A stretch of DNA of 64,000 nt from Acanthopleura granulata. Its lineage: Eukaryota > Mollusca > Polyplacophora > Chitonida > Chitonidae. Location: contig JABBOT010000001.1 in NCBI GenBank assembly GCA_016165875.1, positions 10,357,306-10,421,305 on the forward strand, in the 5' to 3' direction. Positions 33,101 to 42,839 of the stretch are shown one piece after another. The position numbers and the translations under genes were made by a program. Numbering within the stretch: the first letter of the stretch is position 1; each line of letters opens with the position of its first letter. The notes below the pieces were generated by a model, which was not told the origin of the DNA, ran no database searches, and saw only the letters and a program-made list of their open reading frames with translations.

Positions 33101-36100
33101 ACCATTCAGATGTCATTGTCTTCCACCTCGAAAGTCATGGCTTTCAATTCCGTTTCCACGTATACATCGCAATCGGTGTCAATATAAATAAATATCATCT
33201 ATTAAGGTGCCATGTACGCTCAGCACTTCATCCTGAAAAATTCAATGTCGCTGTAAATACATCAATTCTACGTGATCAAGTGTTCCAATTTTAAAACCTA
33301 CCGGCAAACTTGGTCAACATCAAACTTCCCGGTGCTGGCGAGGAATGCCATACCGGGGGAAATACAGCTAGACATGGCTCTCTGTATACATTGCAGGTTC
33401 CGCTCCATCTGTCCAAAGTTCGGTCTCTTCCTCTCTGAAACGACCTTTGATGAGATGTTTGGGAAGCGGATCGTAGGAAGGGGATGGTTATGATGATGAG
33501 GAGTTCTAGAAGTCCCACTCTCCATACCTGTAAAGCAAGGTAAACAAAGCAGCGCGTTTAACCAAAGCTTACGTGACCCTGAAAGTCGACGTTTGACAAA
33601 GAACATTGTCTGATAAGTAGACCCTGTTTAAATTTTTTATATTAAATTTCTTTTCCAATGATAAGATAAAAATGTACATAGCCTTGCTGTCACTTGTCAC
33701 GCGTAAGCTGTATATCAGAAAACTGGTTAAAACTATAACCACCATCGATGACACAAGTCTTTATATTGAATACATTTTCATAGAACGGTTATACGTGTAG
33801 TGGTAACTAGTGCATGCACGACGGGTATGAAAGGTTACACAAACCTAGCTGAGGGCACTGCAGGAAGGACAGCCCCTTGTTGACGATGGAAAAGAAATGG
33901 GTGAGGAGGGCCTCTTCGTTACACACACTGCCCGCTTTCTTTTCGGCACATCGCTCATAGCGCTGGATCAGCCTACCAATAAGAGGACAAACCTTTATTT
34001 ATCTACCCGGCTTGTATTGCATTTCCTTATGACTATTCTGATTTCAAGATGGTGGTGCTGATAATAGGTAAAGCTACAGTTTGTAGCCATCAGTGCCGTA
34101 CTCTTGGATTGTGTCCTAATACAACGGCAATCAGGTTTATTTATTTATTTCACTAGTGTCTGACGCGATACTCAAGAATATTCCACTTATACGATGGCGG
34201 GAGGAAACCGGGTGGAGCAATCAGCTTTGTGGGTTGAGGATATCGGAAGGAAGGTCTCAAGAGCTGGTTCCGACCTCACTGGTCCTAAACCGTTTGGTTT
34301 CCTCTAGGGAACCATTGGAGCAGAATACATACTTCCTGTGTTATAATTCCGTATGGTGCTGGCATTTGAGGAAGAAAATCTCTTCAAATACAAAATGCCT
34401 CAGGTACAACGCCATATGATGACGTCATTTACGGAGGTAATTCTCCACAAATATTTGCTGTTATATCTACCTACGGTGACATCCGAATATAAAATCTACA
34501 GCTTCACGCTGCCTATGTTATAGTTCCTTGTAGAGGAATGCGAGAAATGCGAGAGCATTTACGGGAGGAACATCTGCCCAGATATGAAGCTGAGCGAGTG
34601 CATGAACAAATCGCACCACACTTGTCGGAGACAACCTTGTCTTATTTCATAGTTTTCCTACTTGGAGGTGTTGGTATTAACTGCACAATGTAACTCTGGA
34701 ACCGTGGGTAATAATTGTCAAACTACATGGAATGGTCTGAATCTGAGTGGTTGACCAGTGATATACCGGAAGTCAGTATTCGCATGATTTGTTTTACACC
34801 CTAATTAACTGGATAACTGATTGCTAACATGTTTTATAGCAGACATTTCGGAGGCGACGATAACTGTTTGAGAGACCTACCCGCAGAGTTGCACCTGGAT
34901 AGCCTTCGGGTCATGGACTCGGGCCAGCATAGTCATCTCATCCCGCATCATACTGGTCATACACACACTGAACTCGGCGGCGTTGTTGTCACGCATAAGG
35001 CAATTCATGTACTTCTGGGTTTCTGGACAGAAAAAACATAATGCTCATTAAAACTTCTCAAACAGGTCTCTGTTTATGGTAAGAAAGGTAAGTCTATACA
35101 CTGTTTCATGCTTGACTGTTTTTTCAGAAGCGCATAATCACGGTATTTCCATTGGTTTAAAAGGTCCACACCAAATATAACATTTTAGGCTGAAGACTAT
35201 CTTGTTGTATATTTATTTTGATTGGTGTTTTACGCTGTACTCAAGAATATTTCACTTGTACAACCACAACCAGCATCACGGTGGGAGGAGACTAGGATGG
35301 AAATCCTAGCAATAACCTGCACGGAGTAAACCCACGACTATCTCCAGGTTGCTGGCAGACCTCTCCTTGTACAGCCAGAGAGGAAACCAGTCTGAGCTGA
35401 ACTTACAAACCAGGAGGCCAAGGACGCACGCAGCCTTATCAGCTAAGTGCATGTAACAGTTTTCTATTGACCATGACCAATTTTACAGCGCCTTAAATGT
35501 ATGTTCACTGCACAAGACCATTGTTCTCGGCATCAATATAATCTGATAAAAACACGACATAGTTACCATTTCTGGCTTCTACACAGAGATACTCCACTGC
35601 ATCGAAGGCAGCTGACACAGCCGATGTGGCTTGTGGTCCACACGTACTAATCTTCGGCATAATGCACTTCTTCACCTCGTCAAGTTGTCTGAAAACAATG
35701 GTACAAAATCATAAGTGGGCGGAGATATTACAAAGATCAGAAAATATTCATTTTAATTCCTTTTAAAAACGTTTTTTTTTTTGTTTTCTTCTTCTTTTCT
35801 TTTTTTGTTGGTATTAATTCATCTTCCAAAAGATCAATGTAGTATGAAAGAGATCTTGTTATTCAATACTGGCGTGGCGTCTTATATACTTTTAGACAAC
35901 AGTATCAATTCCACTTAACCCAACTCTAGCCGCAGTCGTTACAACCTTGGTTATGTCACATCTGCACGCTTTGAAATTAATCTATAATCTAAGCAAACCT
36001 TCGTGCATGTATATTGCGGTCATGTTCTCTCTGAGAATACGTTCGTACGAAACACTTTATTTCACTCATTCTGAAATGTGCTTGTGGAGCTTGAACTTAC

Positions 36101-39100
36101 TTGCAGCTGGTGTCCAGAGAAGGGACTGGTATGGAGGAGGTGAGACTCATGTCTGGACCACGACGCATCATGGCAGCGGTCATGTAAGGCGTAATACAAC
36201 TCTGTAACCCCTGAATGTCACATCCCTCAAGACCAAAGGGTAGGGACGACATGGATGGCTGAGAAACCACACAACCTGTTAACATGAAAAAAAAAACATG
36301 GTCCGTCAACCATATTCACTACAGTGTTCTAATGAGCGTACTATCTGGGAATTCTTCTTGAAAATCTCCTCCTGTCCGGCATTTGCGACGCAAAGCTTCC
36401 AATTATCTTGTCTGTGAGTGGCAGTTGAAAGCTAGGTCGTAATAGGCACAATAGGAGAGTTACTATGGGGGCCGCAGCCCACTGTGGGTTCAAATTGATA
36501 CGGCAGTACATCGGTTTCTGTGTCACTAGAATCCATCTCGAAAATGATATCATTTTGATACGAATTCCCAGGTTATATAGCTCAACCAGTCTTACCTTGG
36601 GTTGGCGATCTACAAAGTCACCCGCTGAGCCGTATCGTGGGGTAGGCAAAGGCTGTAAATTTATTGTTTTGGGCGGATATAAAGTCATTATACATGTATT
36701 GCCTTTCTCAGAAGCCCTTTCGGCAATATAATGTGTAAACAGATTATAATCTTTATAATTAGGGTCGGTAACAAAGTCTGGACAAAAATCATTTGAGGTA
36801 CATGTATTAGCATTGTGCCTATACTTCCTAGATCAGCTATATAGTTTTATGGCATACGATTTAAACTCTGCATGGTTATGAAGTTCAGATCTGGAAACAT
36901 TCTTGTATTTAAGAAGTTATTCCTAGCAATGCCCTAATCGGTTCCCTTTTCCACTAGACCGAGTAACTTGCACGAATTAGTTTCTCAGTTTTGAGTCACA
37001 TGTCTAGAGATTTGTGTTACAGGTCAGATTTATTTATTAATTTGATTGGTGTTTTACGCCATACCTAAGAATATTTTAATTATATGACGGCGGCCAGCAT
37101 TATGGTGAGCGGAAATCGGAAAGGGCCTTGGGAAACCCACGACCATCGTGTTACATGTTAGGTTTCGGTTTATTAAACTTGATGTCTTTATATTGAACAG
37201 CAGTTGATTTCAGTTTGATGTCTTTGAAGCCGCTATACTTGTGATTATACACGCGTAACTAATGGTCATCAACAGCCAACCGTACTTACTGATAGACTGC
37301 CTGAAATATTTTACGTGAGTATAATACGTTACCATAAACCACAGAGAAGCCAGAGCTCGACTTAGAGATAAAAAAATTAGTATGGTCCATAGAACTGTGT
37401 AGCTTAAAAAATATCTTTATAAACTGCATTTCAAACCCACTGCGACTTTGACATATTTATAGACTACTCTTCTATAAAGTTTAAACCTCAGTACGACAGG
37501 TCAGCTACATTCACGTTTTAACGAGCTCTCATCGTATTATTTATCAGTGCAAAAAGGACATTGTGACCTTACAGTCTAGGTAAGGTCTAGGTACACGGGG
37601 ACTCTACGGCCGTGCGTGAGATGGTCTGCCAGCAACCTGCGGATGGTCGTGGGTTTCCCCCGGGATCTGCCTGGTTTCCTCCCACCATAATGCTAGCCGC
37701 CGTCGTATAGGTGAAATATTCTTGAGTACGGCGTAAAACACCAATCAAATAAATACATAAATTTAAACGGGGACAGCCGACATTTTCCAGATTTCAGTCT
37801 GATAAATTGGCATCCTCTAAAGTTTACTGATGTAATCCTCAAAGAAGCCGCCCGTAACTTTAGGAACAAAACAGATGAATTCATCTTCTCCTTGATGTAA
37901 GTATGGACAATTGCAGAGGAAATGCTGCTCAACTACTTGCATATATAATGAAGTTATTCAGGACAATTGCCTGCATTAAATGTGCAATCAGAATATTTGT
38001 CTTTTTGAAGCGAGTAAAGCGTGTGCCGGGAAGATAGACGTTGTATACATTGTAGTTGTTTTTCATATAAAAGAAACAATCAATAGGCTGAGTCTGGAGA
38101 TCCTTCTCACACCTGTCGCATACATTAAAACACTTCCGGCATATGTAAATATCCTTTCATCCAATTGTGCGCCATCATCCAACATCACTTAAAATATACA
38201 AATTTCTGTACGCTCTATTCATGCGTGCATGTACAACTATACCAGATCTATGTTTTATGCCGTTCACGGCACTCTGCACTTAACCATCCCTTTGTACAAT
38301 GTGTGTAATAACATATTGATTAAGGATATCCGCAAGGGCTAGCATGCTATAAACCACAACTTAATTTGCGGAGTTGCCATCAGCATGGTGTTTGACGTAT
38401 GTACGGTATTTCGCAATGGAACTATTCTCAAATAGAAACTCTAAATTAACAATGTCTGTTGTTTAACACTGGGTTTAACGCTGCTTCCATGACAGTATCA
38501 CTTCGATGATACTAAGACAATTTCTTTCAGTTGCATGGCTGCTACAATGCTGTCGTACTTATATAATGCTGCATGCCTTCCTCCGGAATGACTGATTAAT
38601 TGTGATTCCTCCACAGTGACAATATCACAGCCATATCGTGGCGGCTGCCTCTAAGGAAGCACTTTATTATGGACACCTTGCGTCCGTTCTACAAAGCAGT
38701 CGCACATAGCACCTGGTGTAATTTCCATAACGAGATCCTGTGAAGAGATACGTCACCATGGCTATTACGCTTGGCGTAGAGCTTTGTAACACGGACATCA
38801 GGCAACTAACACGTAATCCAATCCAGTCACAGAAGATGATGTTGACTAAGGTCATCTGTAAAAGGAAAAGCTAAGATGCCAAAAGCCCTCCTTATACCGA
38901 GAGCAGTCTCACCTAGCCCACTTCGTTAAACAGAGAGCAGTCTCACCTAGCCCGCTTTGTTAACAATAACGGGTACTGTTGTGTTTTAGTGCTGCATGGT
39001 TTCTGTCGGTGACAGGTACGTCGTGGGCTACGTCGTGGGCTACAGCGTAACAATCTCACTCCGGCAGTTCAAGATAAGATGCATTTAGACGTGTTTTATT

Positions 39101-42100
39101 TCCTTTTGCCTACATTACTTGAAAGACAAGACTGAGATATACATATATACTATAGGCCGAAGTCACATTAAACAGTATGCGGGGTGGGGGAGAAGACTTA
39201 TATAATACATGTACTATAAAAGAATAGCTAGGATTATAGACATTTATAAAATTAAATACACATCGGCCATACCATAGGTCCATGAATATTGACTTACGCT
39301 ATAAGCGTATCATTTTGACGAAATTAAGAGTTTCGGGGTCCCTCTACATGCCCAAAGTCAATAATCTGAGACACAATAGGACAACTAAACCACTCCGTTT
39401 CTCTAATCAGCACACAGACTTTGGCCAATCACTCCCGAATCTTTTTCTGTACATAACAGAGTTTGTTTTCCTGTATCTGTTTTTTCTTCTCAACAGCGGT
39501 TAAGTCCTCAAATACGGCGAAAACTCCACCCAATACAGCTCTATGACTGAACCCAGTGTCTTCGCGAGCCTATGGTACCCTAGCTGTCAGCGATAGCTTG
39601 TGGTCCAACATGGCGGACGCGCTGCGTTAGCGGCCAAGCGACCTTTTTATGCATCCTATAGAATTTTCTCGCTTTGATGGGTACATCTGATATTTTTGAC
39701 TCTATGGCTGAGTTGTGTGGCCATGGGTACATGTGAGACTTGGGGCCGAGTTGTTATCGGCACATTTGTGACTTTTGCGGCTGTGGGGTTATGGGTACTT
39801 TGAAACTTGTGGCCTTGTGGTCATGGGTACATCTGAAGCTTGTGGACTTGTGGCTATGGGCACATCTGAGACTTTGAGCTGTGTCGTTATGGGCACTTTT
39901 GACACTTTTGGCCTCTGTAGGGTTATGGGTCAATTTGACTTTTGTGGCCTTGTCGATATAGGTCCACTTGAGACTTGCAGCCGTGAAGTTTCGGGCCATT
40001 TGAGACTTTTTCGACCGTGAGGTTATGGGTCCATCTGTGGCTTGCGGCCGTGAGGTTATGTCTACGTTTGAGACTTATAGTCGTGTGGTTAGGATGCTCA
40101 AAGATGGTCTATGGTTAAATGATACAAGATCTAAGGTTAACAGACACATGGTCGACGGCTAAAATGACATAGTCAAAGGTTAAAACGACAAATTATTCCC
40201 CTGGTTGGTAGAAACTGCCTGTCGCACGGGGGAAATGTGGTCAGTATCTTGCCAAAGACAGACAAATTATAGTGACCCCACGGCCAAACAGCCAGGGCTA
40301 ACGTTCAGTCCTGCAATTCACATTCACATACGTAGAAGATCAACCCTTTGTACAGATCACCTTCAGATCACATAGGAGATCAGCCTTGGGCAGAGATTCG
40401 CTCAAGTGGAAAGAGCAATGGACTGGAGTTGCGTTGAAAGCAAAATCAGAAAACAGGCATACATGCAGACAGAAATCAGCACACCCAGATTTCACTTCCG
40501 GCCTTCGAATCATACTCGCTCACCGAGGCCTATACTTCAACATTTAGACCACACTGCAAATATTGGCGGATACCAATACTTGTAGTTCACTTTTATTTAT
40601 GGGCTTACAGCCAGGTTTACCGACGCGCATACCTCCAGAGTTACACTCGATGCCGAACCAGTGAGAGGTGGATTCGCGTTCCCGATAAGCCAGTAAATAT
40701 GTGACATATATAGATACAAAGACAAACGACCCCCAATCCGATAATTAGCCTGACAATACTAGAAAAACTGGTAAAATCACCAAAATAAAATTAGCCAACA
40801 GTCTGTAACAATGTCCTTGTGGTTTTGACCCATAACTTGACTGGGACACGAAGGCGGCGTCACCGTAAGCTGTAAATAACGCACCGCATTATATACTGCC
40901 GTGAAACAAGCACGTGTTCCCTGTATGTCGAGTCTGTAAAATGTCACACGTAAACAACCACAACATAATCTTGTCTGGCCCAAAGTAAATAAACTCTTCA
41001 CATCTCACGTATCTTCTACAACACCTGGTGAGACCTTTAAATCTACTGGATGTCCAGGACAGTTTTCAACAACCAATGGTTCGCGCACATGTACATGTTC
41101 ATTTAGACTGGTGATCAACGTCTACATTAAATCTTTGCTATGTCGCCTTAAATGTTACGTACAGATCTTGACTGTTGTAGCATGTATCCTGACAACACAT
41201 CCCGTTAAGATATAAATACCTATAAGTATGTAGCCTAGAATTTGTTAATAAAGATTCTCAACCTGTAGCTGTGGACATTTCACTCACAAAATACTGACGA
41301 TCAATTCCCATGGATATCTAACGACGTCTTATATAACTGAGCCAGCAGGAGCCAGTGGACAAAGGGGGCTCGTCTTCGTCGATAGTGACACCTTATATAA
41401 CTGTGCCAGCATTAACAAGTGGCAAGGGGTGGGGTGGTGGGCTCGCCTTCATCAATAGCAACACCTAATATAACTTAGCCAGCGGCAATCAGCACGTGGT
41501 CCAACACGCGGTCACATTTGCAAAGTTCGGCCATTTCCATCGATAGAGACGCCTTATATAACTAAGCTAACGGGAACTAGGATGCAGGTAGACATGTGCG
41601 GGTCAAACACTCGGCCCGCGACGAGTTGGAGAGCGCTCTGCTGTGACTTTATGTCCCTGGCGTTTGTGTGGAATCTGGGCAGTGCTTTGTATTACGCAAA
41701 TAAATATAAATATTGCAATCTAAGAGACATAAAAATATCGTTATCTCACGTAGAGGGTAGTACAGTTCGGGGGCCAATACAACTAGACGTTTATAGATGT
41801 TGGCTCTACGCGTGTGCTACCTATAGTGTAACTTCATCATGTTTTATAGTTGAAACGCGTACCTCTTACTTCTTCCAGTTTGACGTAAGCACCGCGCGAG
41901 TTGCAATGTGTTGTATTTTCTAATTTGTTCATCTTCTGATTGATTGAACTTTTACAGGTAAATATACCGACACCAAAAAGTCCCACTGGCGAGCTATTAT
42001 TTTTCCACTTTCCGCCTTTTTTACCCTATTTCACACATTTGGCCTTTCCAAATCAGAAATATTGCTCTGGTTTACATGTGGGTTAACGTCCGGGTTCAGG

Positions 42101-42678
42101 AAATAATTACACTATATCTTCTTGAATATCGGGTTGTTTTCTGCTGACACATCATAAAATAACCCTTCCAATTTTTCTTTATAATGAAGCGATAAGGAAA
42201 AAGTAAGAAAAAATTGCAAACTCATTTGATCGGACCGTTCACCTGGGCTCCAAGTGATACCCCGTCTCTGGACCCTCTCGCATTGGCCTCAAGTCTTAAA
42301 ATAGCTCAATGACGACACGTTAAGATGGCCTCTGTATTTCACAACATAGCAATAAATGGACACTGCTTCATCCAAGAGAGTTCACAACTCCAATTCCCTG
42401 AAATAATCCTTTTCCAACACCTTACACGAACGATGTTTAAAACAAGGAATCCGTGGGCACTGCCAAGGCAAGAAATACATGTTGGTCGCCACTAGCATGC
42501 AAACAAAAACACTTCCACACGTATGAAGGTAGGCTACATAGCGACTGCACATCAACCCTACACATAGCCGAAAGGGCGAAAGCGGCCTAACGATAGGAAT
42601 GAAACAGACAACTAACAGAACAAAAATTAAGCCAAACTCACCGACTAGCACAGCCGTGAAGGCTAGAGTAAACATCAT
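29855..42678 (-). CDS. Secreted-type, cysteine-rich, single-pass membrane protein; ten coding exons, 504 aa
   Basis: The CDS joins (minus strand) 42678-42642, 36275-36101, 35688-35567, 35022-34881, 33972-33845, 33527-33302, 32222-32101, 31500-31350, 30635-30475 and 30105-29855. All introns are GT-AG, the phases agree throughout, and the total is 1515 bases. The product has a signal peptide (MMFTLAFTAVLVG), about 420 residues of ectodomain with evenly spaced cysteines, a short His-rich stretch (HRHHHRH), one membrane helix (LIALPIVGVVLVAIIVAVIL) and a basic tail of about 43 residues. Four repeats each hold a C-x8-C-x(6-8)-C...C block and a second two-Cys block. The family is not firmly recognised. 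The Cys layout loosely recalls invertebrate DUF19-like or 27-kDa hemolymph-type domains, which is a guess. Likely a cell-surface or cleaved extracellular protein. Confidence 0.88.
30475..30635 (-). CDS. Exon 9: module 4, second half
   Basis: Phase 2 to 1, 161 bases. It encodes AMNSYMEC-LSDLITTRCGY and ends in ENQIGLSCGPTDQVEIS before a strong donor (gtgagt). It is longer than its counterparts because of extra residues before the last Cys. Confidence 0.9.
31350..31500 (-). CDS. Exon 8: module 4, first half
   Basis: Phase 1 to 2, 151 bases. It encodes EFKVVATC-LMKNARSLNFAQC and ends ERVCG. LMKNARSLNFAQC parallels LMRDNNAAEFSVC of exon 4, direct evidence for module duplication. Confidence 0.9.
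31733..31815 (-). repeat. Fragment of a dispersed repeat (second family)
   Basis: The stretch tttatttattcacc...ggtttatgtgtggagaaaac resembles a mollusc dispersed repeat with a 'tttatgggtggaggaaacc' core, also seen near 32620 and 62740. It lies in intron 7 and its ends are unclear. Confidence 0.4.
31856..32010 (+). repeat. Minisatellite in intron 7, unit about 36 bases
   Basis: Several imperfect copies of the theme ggttaagatacggaagatgg + acagagagcagcaa run head to tail, later drifting to gatttagatgaggcaaatgg. It lies about 90 bases from the donor of exon 7, inside the intron. Confidence 0.7.
32101..32222 (-). CDS. Exon 7: module 3, second half
   Basis: Phase 2 to 1, 122 bases. It encodes AFERAENC-MVRTETMCGP and VFDRLCFEKKQ. 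CGP after the third Cys is shared with exon 3. Confidence 0.9.
32600..32700 (+). repeat. Fragment of a dispersed repeat (second family) in intron 6
   Basis: It contains ggtttatgggtggaggaaac and ccgcccttccgcagatac, the core of a common mollusc repeat. It is degenerate. Confidence 0.4.
33302..33527 (-). CDS. Exon 6: module 3, first half, with a Ser/His/Pro-rich insert
   Basis: Phase 1 to 2, 226 bases, the longest of its class. An extra start segment (SGTSRTPHHHNHPLP) precedes the usual block FGQMERNLQC-IQRAMSSC. It ends VDQVCR. Confidence 0.88.
33845..33972 (-). CDS. Exon 5: module 2, second half
   Basis: Phase 2 to 1, 128 bases. It encodes LIQRYERC-AEKKAGSVC and ends LSFLQCPQL. It is the counterpart of exons 3, 7 and 9. 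Confidence 0.9.
34137..34220 (-). repeat. Mollusc-type SINE, truncated, minus orientation (intron 4)
   Basis: Starts with the tail tttatttatttatttca, then gcgatactcaagaatattcc and gggaggaaaccgggtgg. The middle (gccagcattatgg) is lost. Confidence 0.75.
34881..35022 (-). CDS. Exon 4: module 2, first half
   Basis: Phase 1 to 2, 142 bases. It encodes ETQKYMNC-LMRDNNAAEFSVC and ends in VQLCG, whose Cys opens the next C-x8-C block. The acceptor has a long pyrimidine run (ttttttctgtccag). Confidence 0.9.
35207..35452 (-). repeat. Mollusc-type SINE, near full length, minus orientation (intron 3)
   Basis: The order is tail tatttattttgattggtgtt, tacgctgtactcaagaatat, ggtgggaggagac, aaacccacgactatctccag and gttgctggcagacctctcc, then a degenerate tRNA-like head up to about 35450. 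It fills almost half of the 544-base intron. Confidence 0.8.
35567..35688 (-). CDS. Exon 3: module 1, second half
   Basis: Enters in phase 2, leaves in phase 1. It encodes QLDEVKKC-IMPKISTCGP, completing the C-x8-C-x7-C pattern begun by the last Cys of exon 2, and the AFDAVEYLC end. Length is 122 bases, the same as exon 7. Confidence 0.9.
36101..36275 (-). CDS. Exon 2: module 1, first half
   Basis: The acceptor (ttaacag) and donor (gtaagt) are clear; the exon enters in phase 1 and leaves in phase 2. It encodes the mature N-terminus with CDIQGLQSC and ends in SLDTSCK. At 175 bases it is the first of the four phase 1-to-2 exons. Confidence 0.88.
37029..37150 (-). repeat. Mollusc-type SINE, minus orientation (intron 1)
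   Basis: Tail ttatttattaatttgattgg, then tgttttacgccatacctaag, gacggcggccagcattatgg and gggaaacccacgaccatcg. It is truncated before the head. Confidence 0.85.
37609..37765 (+). repeat. Mollusc-type SINE, plus orientation (intron 1)
   Basis: The segment runs ggccgtgcgtgagatggtct, gccagcaacctgcggatggt, ggtttcctcccaccataatg, gtgaaatattcttgagtacg, gcgtaaaacaccaatcaaat and tail aaatacataaat. It is one of the best-preserved copies and lies opposite in orientation to the copy 0.5 kb away. Confidence 0.88.
38897..38968 (+). repeat. Two tandem 34-bp copies
   Basis: The block gagagcagtctcacctagcc + c-cttcgttaa(a)ca occurs twice in a row with three differences. It is too short to interpret further. 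Confidence 0.85.
39677..40092 (+). repeat. 33-bp minisatellite (about 12 copies)
   Basis: The theme gtgaggttatgggtacatct + gagacttgtggcc repeats head to tail. Because 33 is a multiple of three, an open frame of 81 codons runs through it (39775-40020) with an 11-residue period around MGTSETCGLVV; this is a by-product of the repeat, not a gene. It lies in intron 1. Confidence 0.85.
41310..41582 (+). repeat. Diverged tandem repeat with recurring cttatataact box
   Basis: Four copies of a block gacaccttatataactgtgc-cagc occur at about 41325, 41389, 41462 and 41550, separated by 64, 73 and 88 bases. Between them the themes ggctcgtcttcgtcgatag recur. The TATATAA-like core is repeated but no promoter role is shown. 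Confidence 0.7.
42642..42678 (-). CDS. Exon 1 (coding part): signal peptide
   Basis: ATGATGTTTACTC opens a hydrophobic leader (MMFTLAFTAVLVG) that ends at a strong donor, G|gtgagt. The phase-1 end joins exon 2 to read V-L-V-G-C-V-V-S-Q. The upstream minus-strand frame stays open back to 42837, but the internal Met pair gives a normal signal peptide, so it is chosen as the start. Intron 1 is 6.4 kb. Confidence 0.75.
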
Positions 42679-42783
42679 GAAAGCTGTCACTGACTGGAAC
42701 ACGTCCGACTGTATCACTGCTTCAGGGTAGACTGCTCGTTGTGGCGGACTCGGGCTGTCTGCTGCAATGAGCACTGAGGTCGA

Positions 42784-42792
42784 GGATATAAA
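42784..42792 (-). promoter_or_regulatory. Possible TATA box of the cysteine-rich protein gene
   Basis: On the minus strand tttatatcc lies 106 bases upstream of the chosen ATG. A start site about 30 bases downstream (near 42755) would give a 5' UTR of about 75 bases with no intron. The match to TATAWAW is imperfect. Confidence 0.35.
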
Positions 42793-42839
42793 CAACTGAA
42801 GCGCGCAAGTCAGTCTTTCGCCACCAGTAGCCAACAAGC

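Larger units (their letters stand above)
36276..42641 (-). other. Intron 1 (6.4 kb) of the cysteine-rich membrane protein gene
   Basis: No other coding exon is recognised here. It contains two SINE copies, a duplicated 34-bp block, two minisatellites and otherwise unassigned AT-rich sequence. First introns of this size often hold regulatory elements, but none is identified. Confidence 0.6.

Noticed and set aside
39775..40020. 81-codon frame with 11-residue repeats
   Set aside because: Its period equals the 33-bp minisatellite, and the minus strand is equally open; not a gene.
42382..42837. Full 151-codon minus-strand frame as a separate gene
   Set aside because: Its centre is the signal-peptide exon; the frame beyond the gtgagt donor is intron read-through, and upstream is probably 5' UTR.
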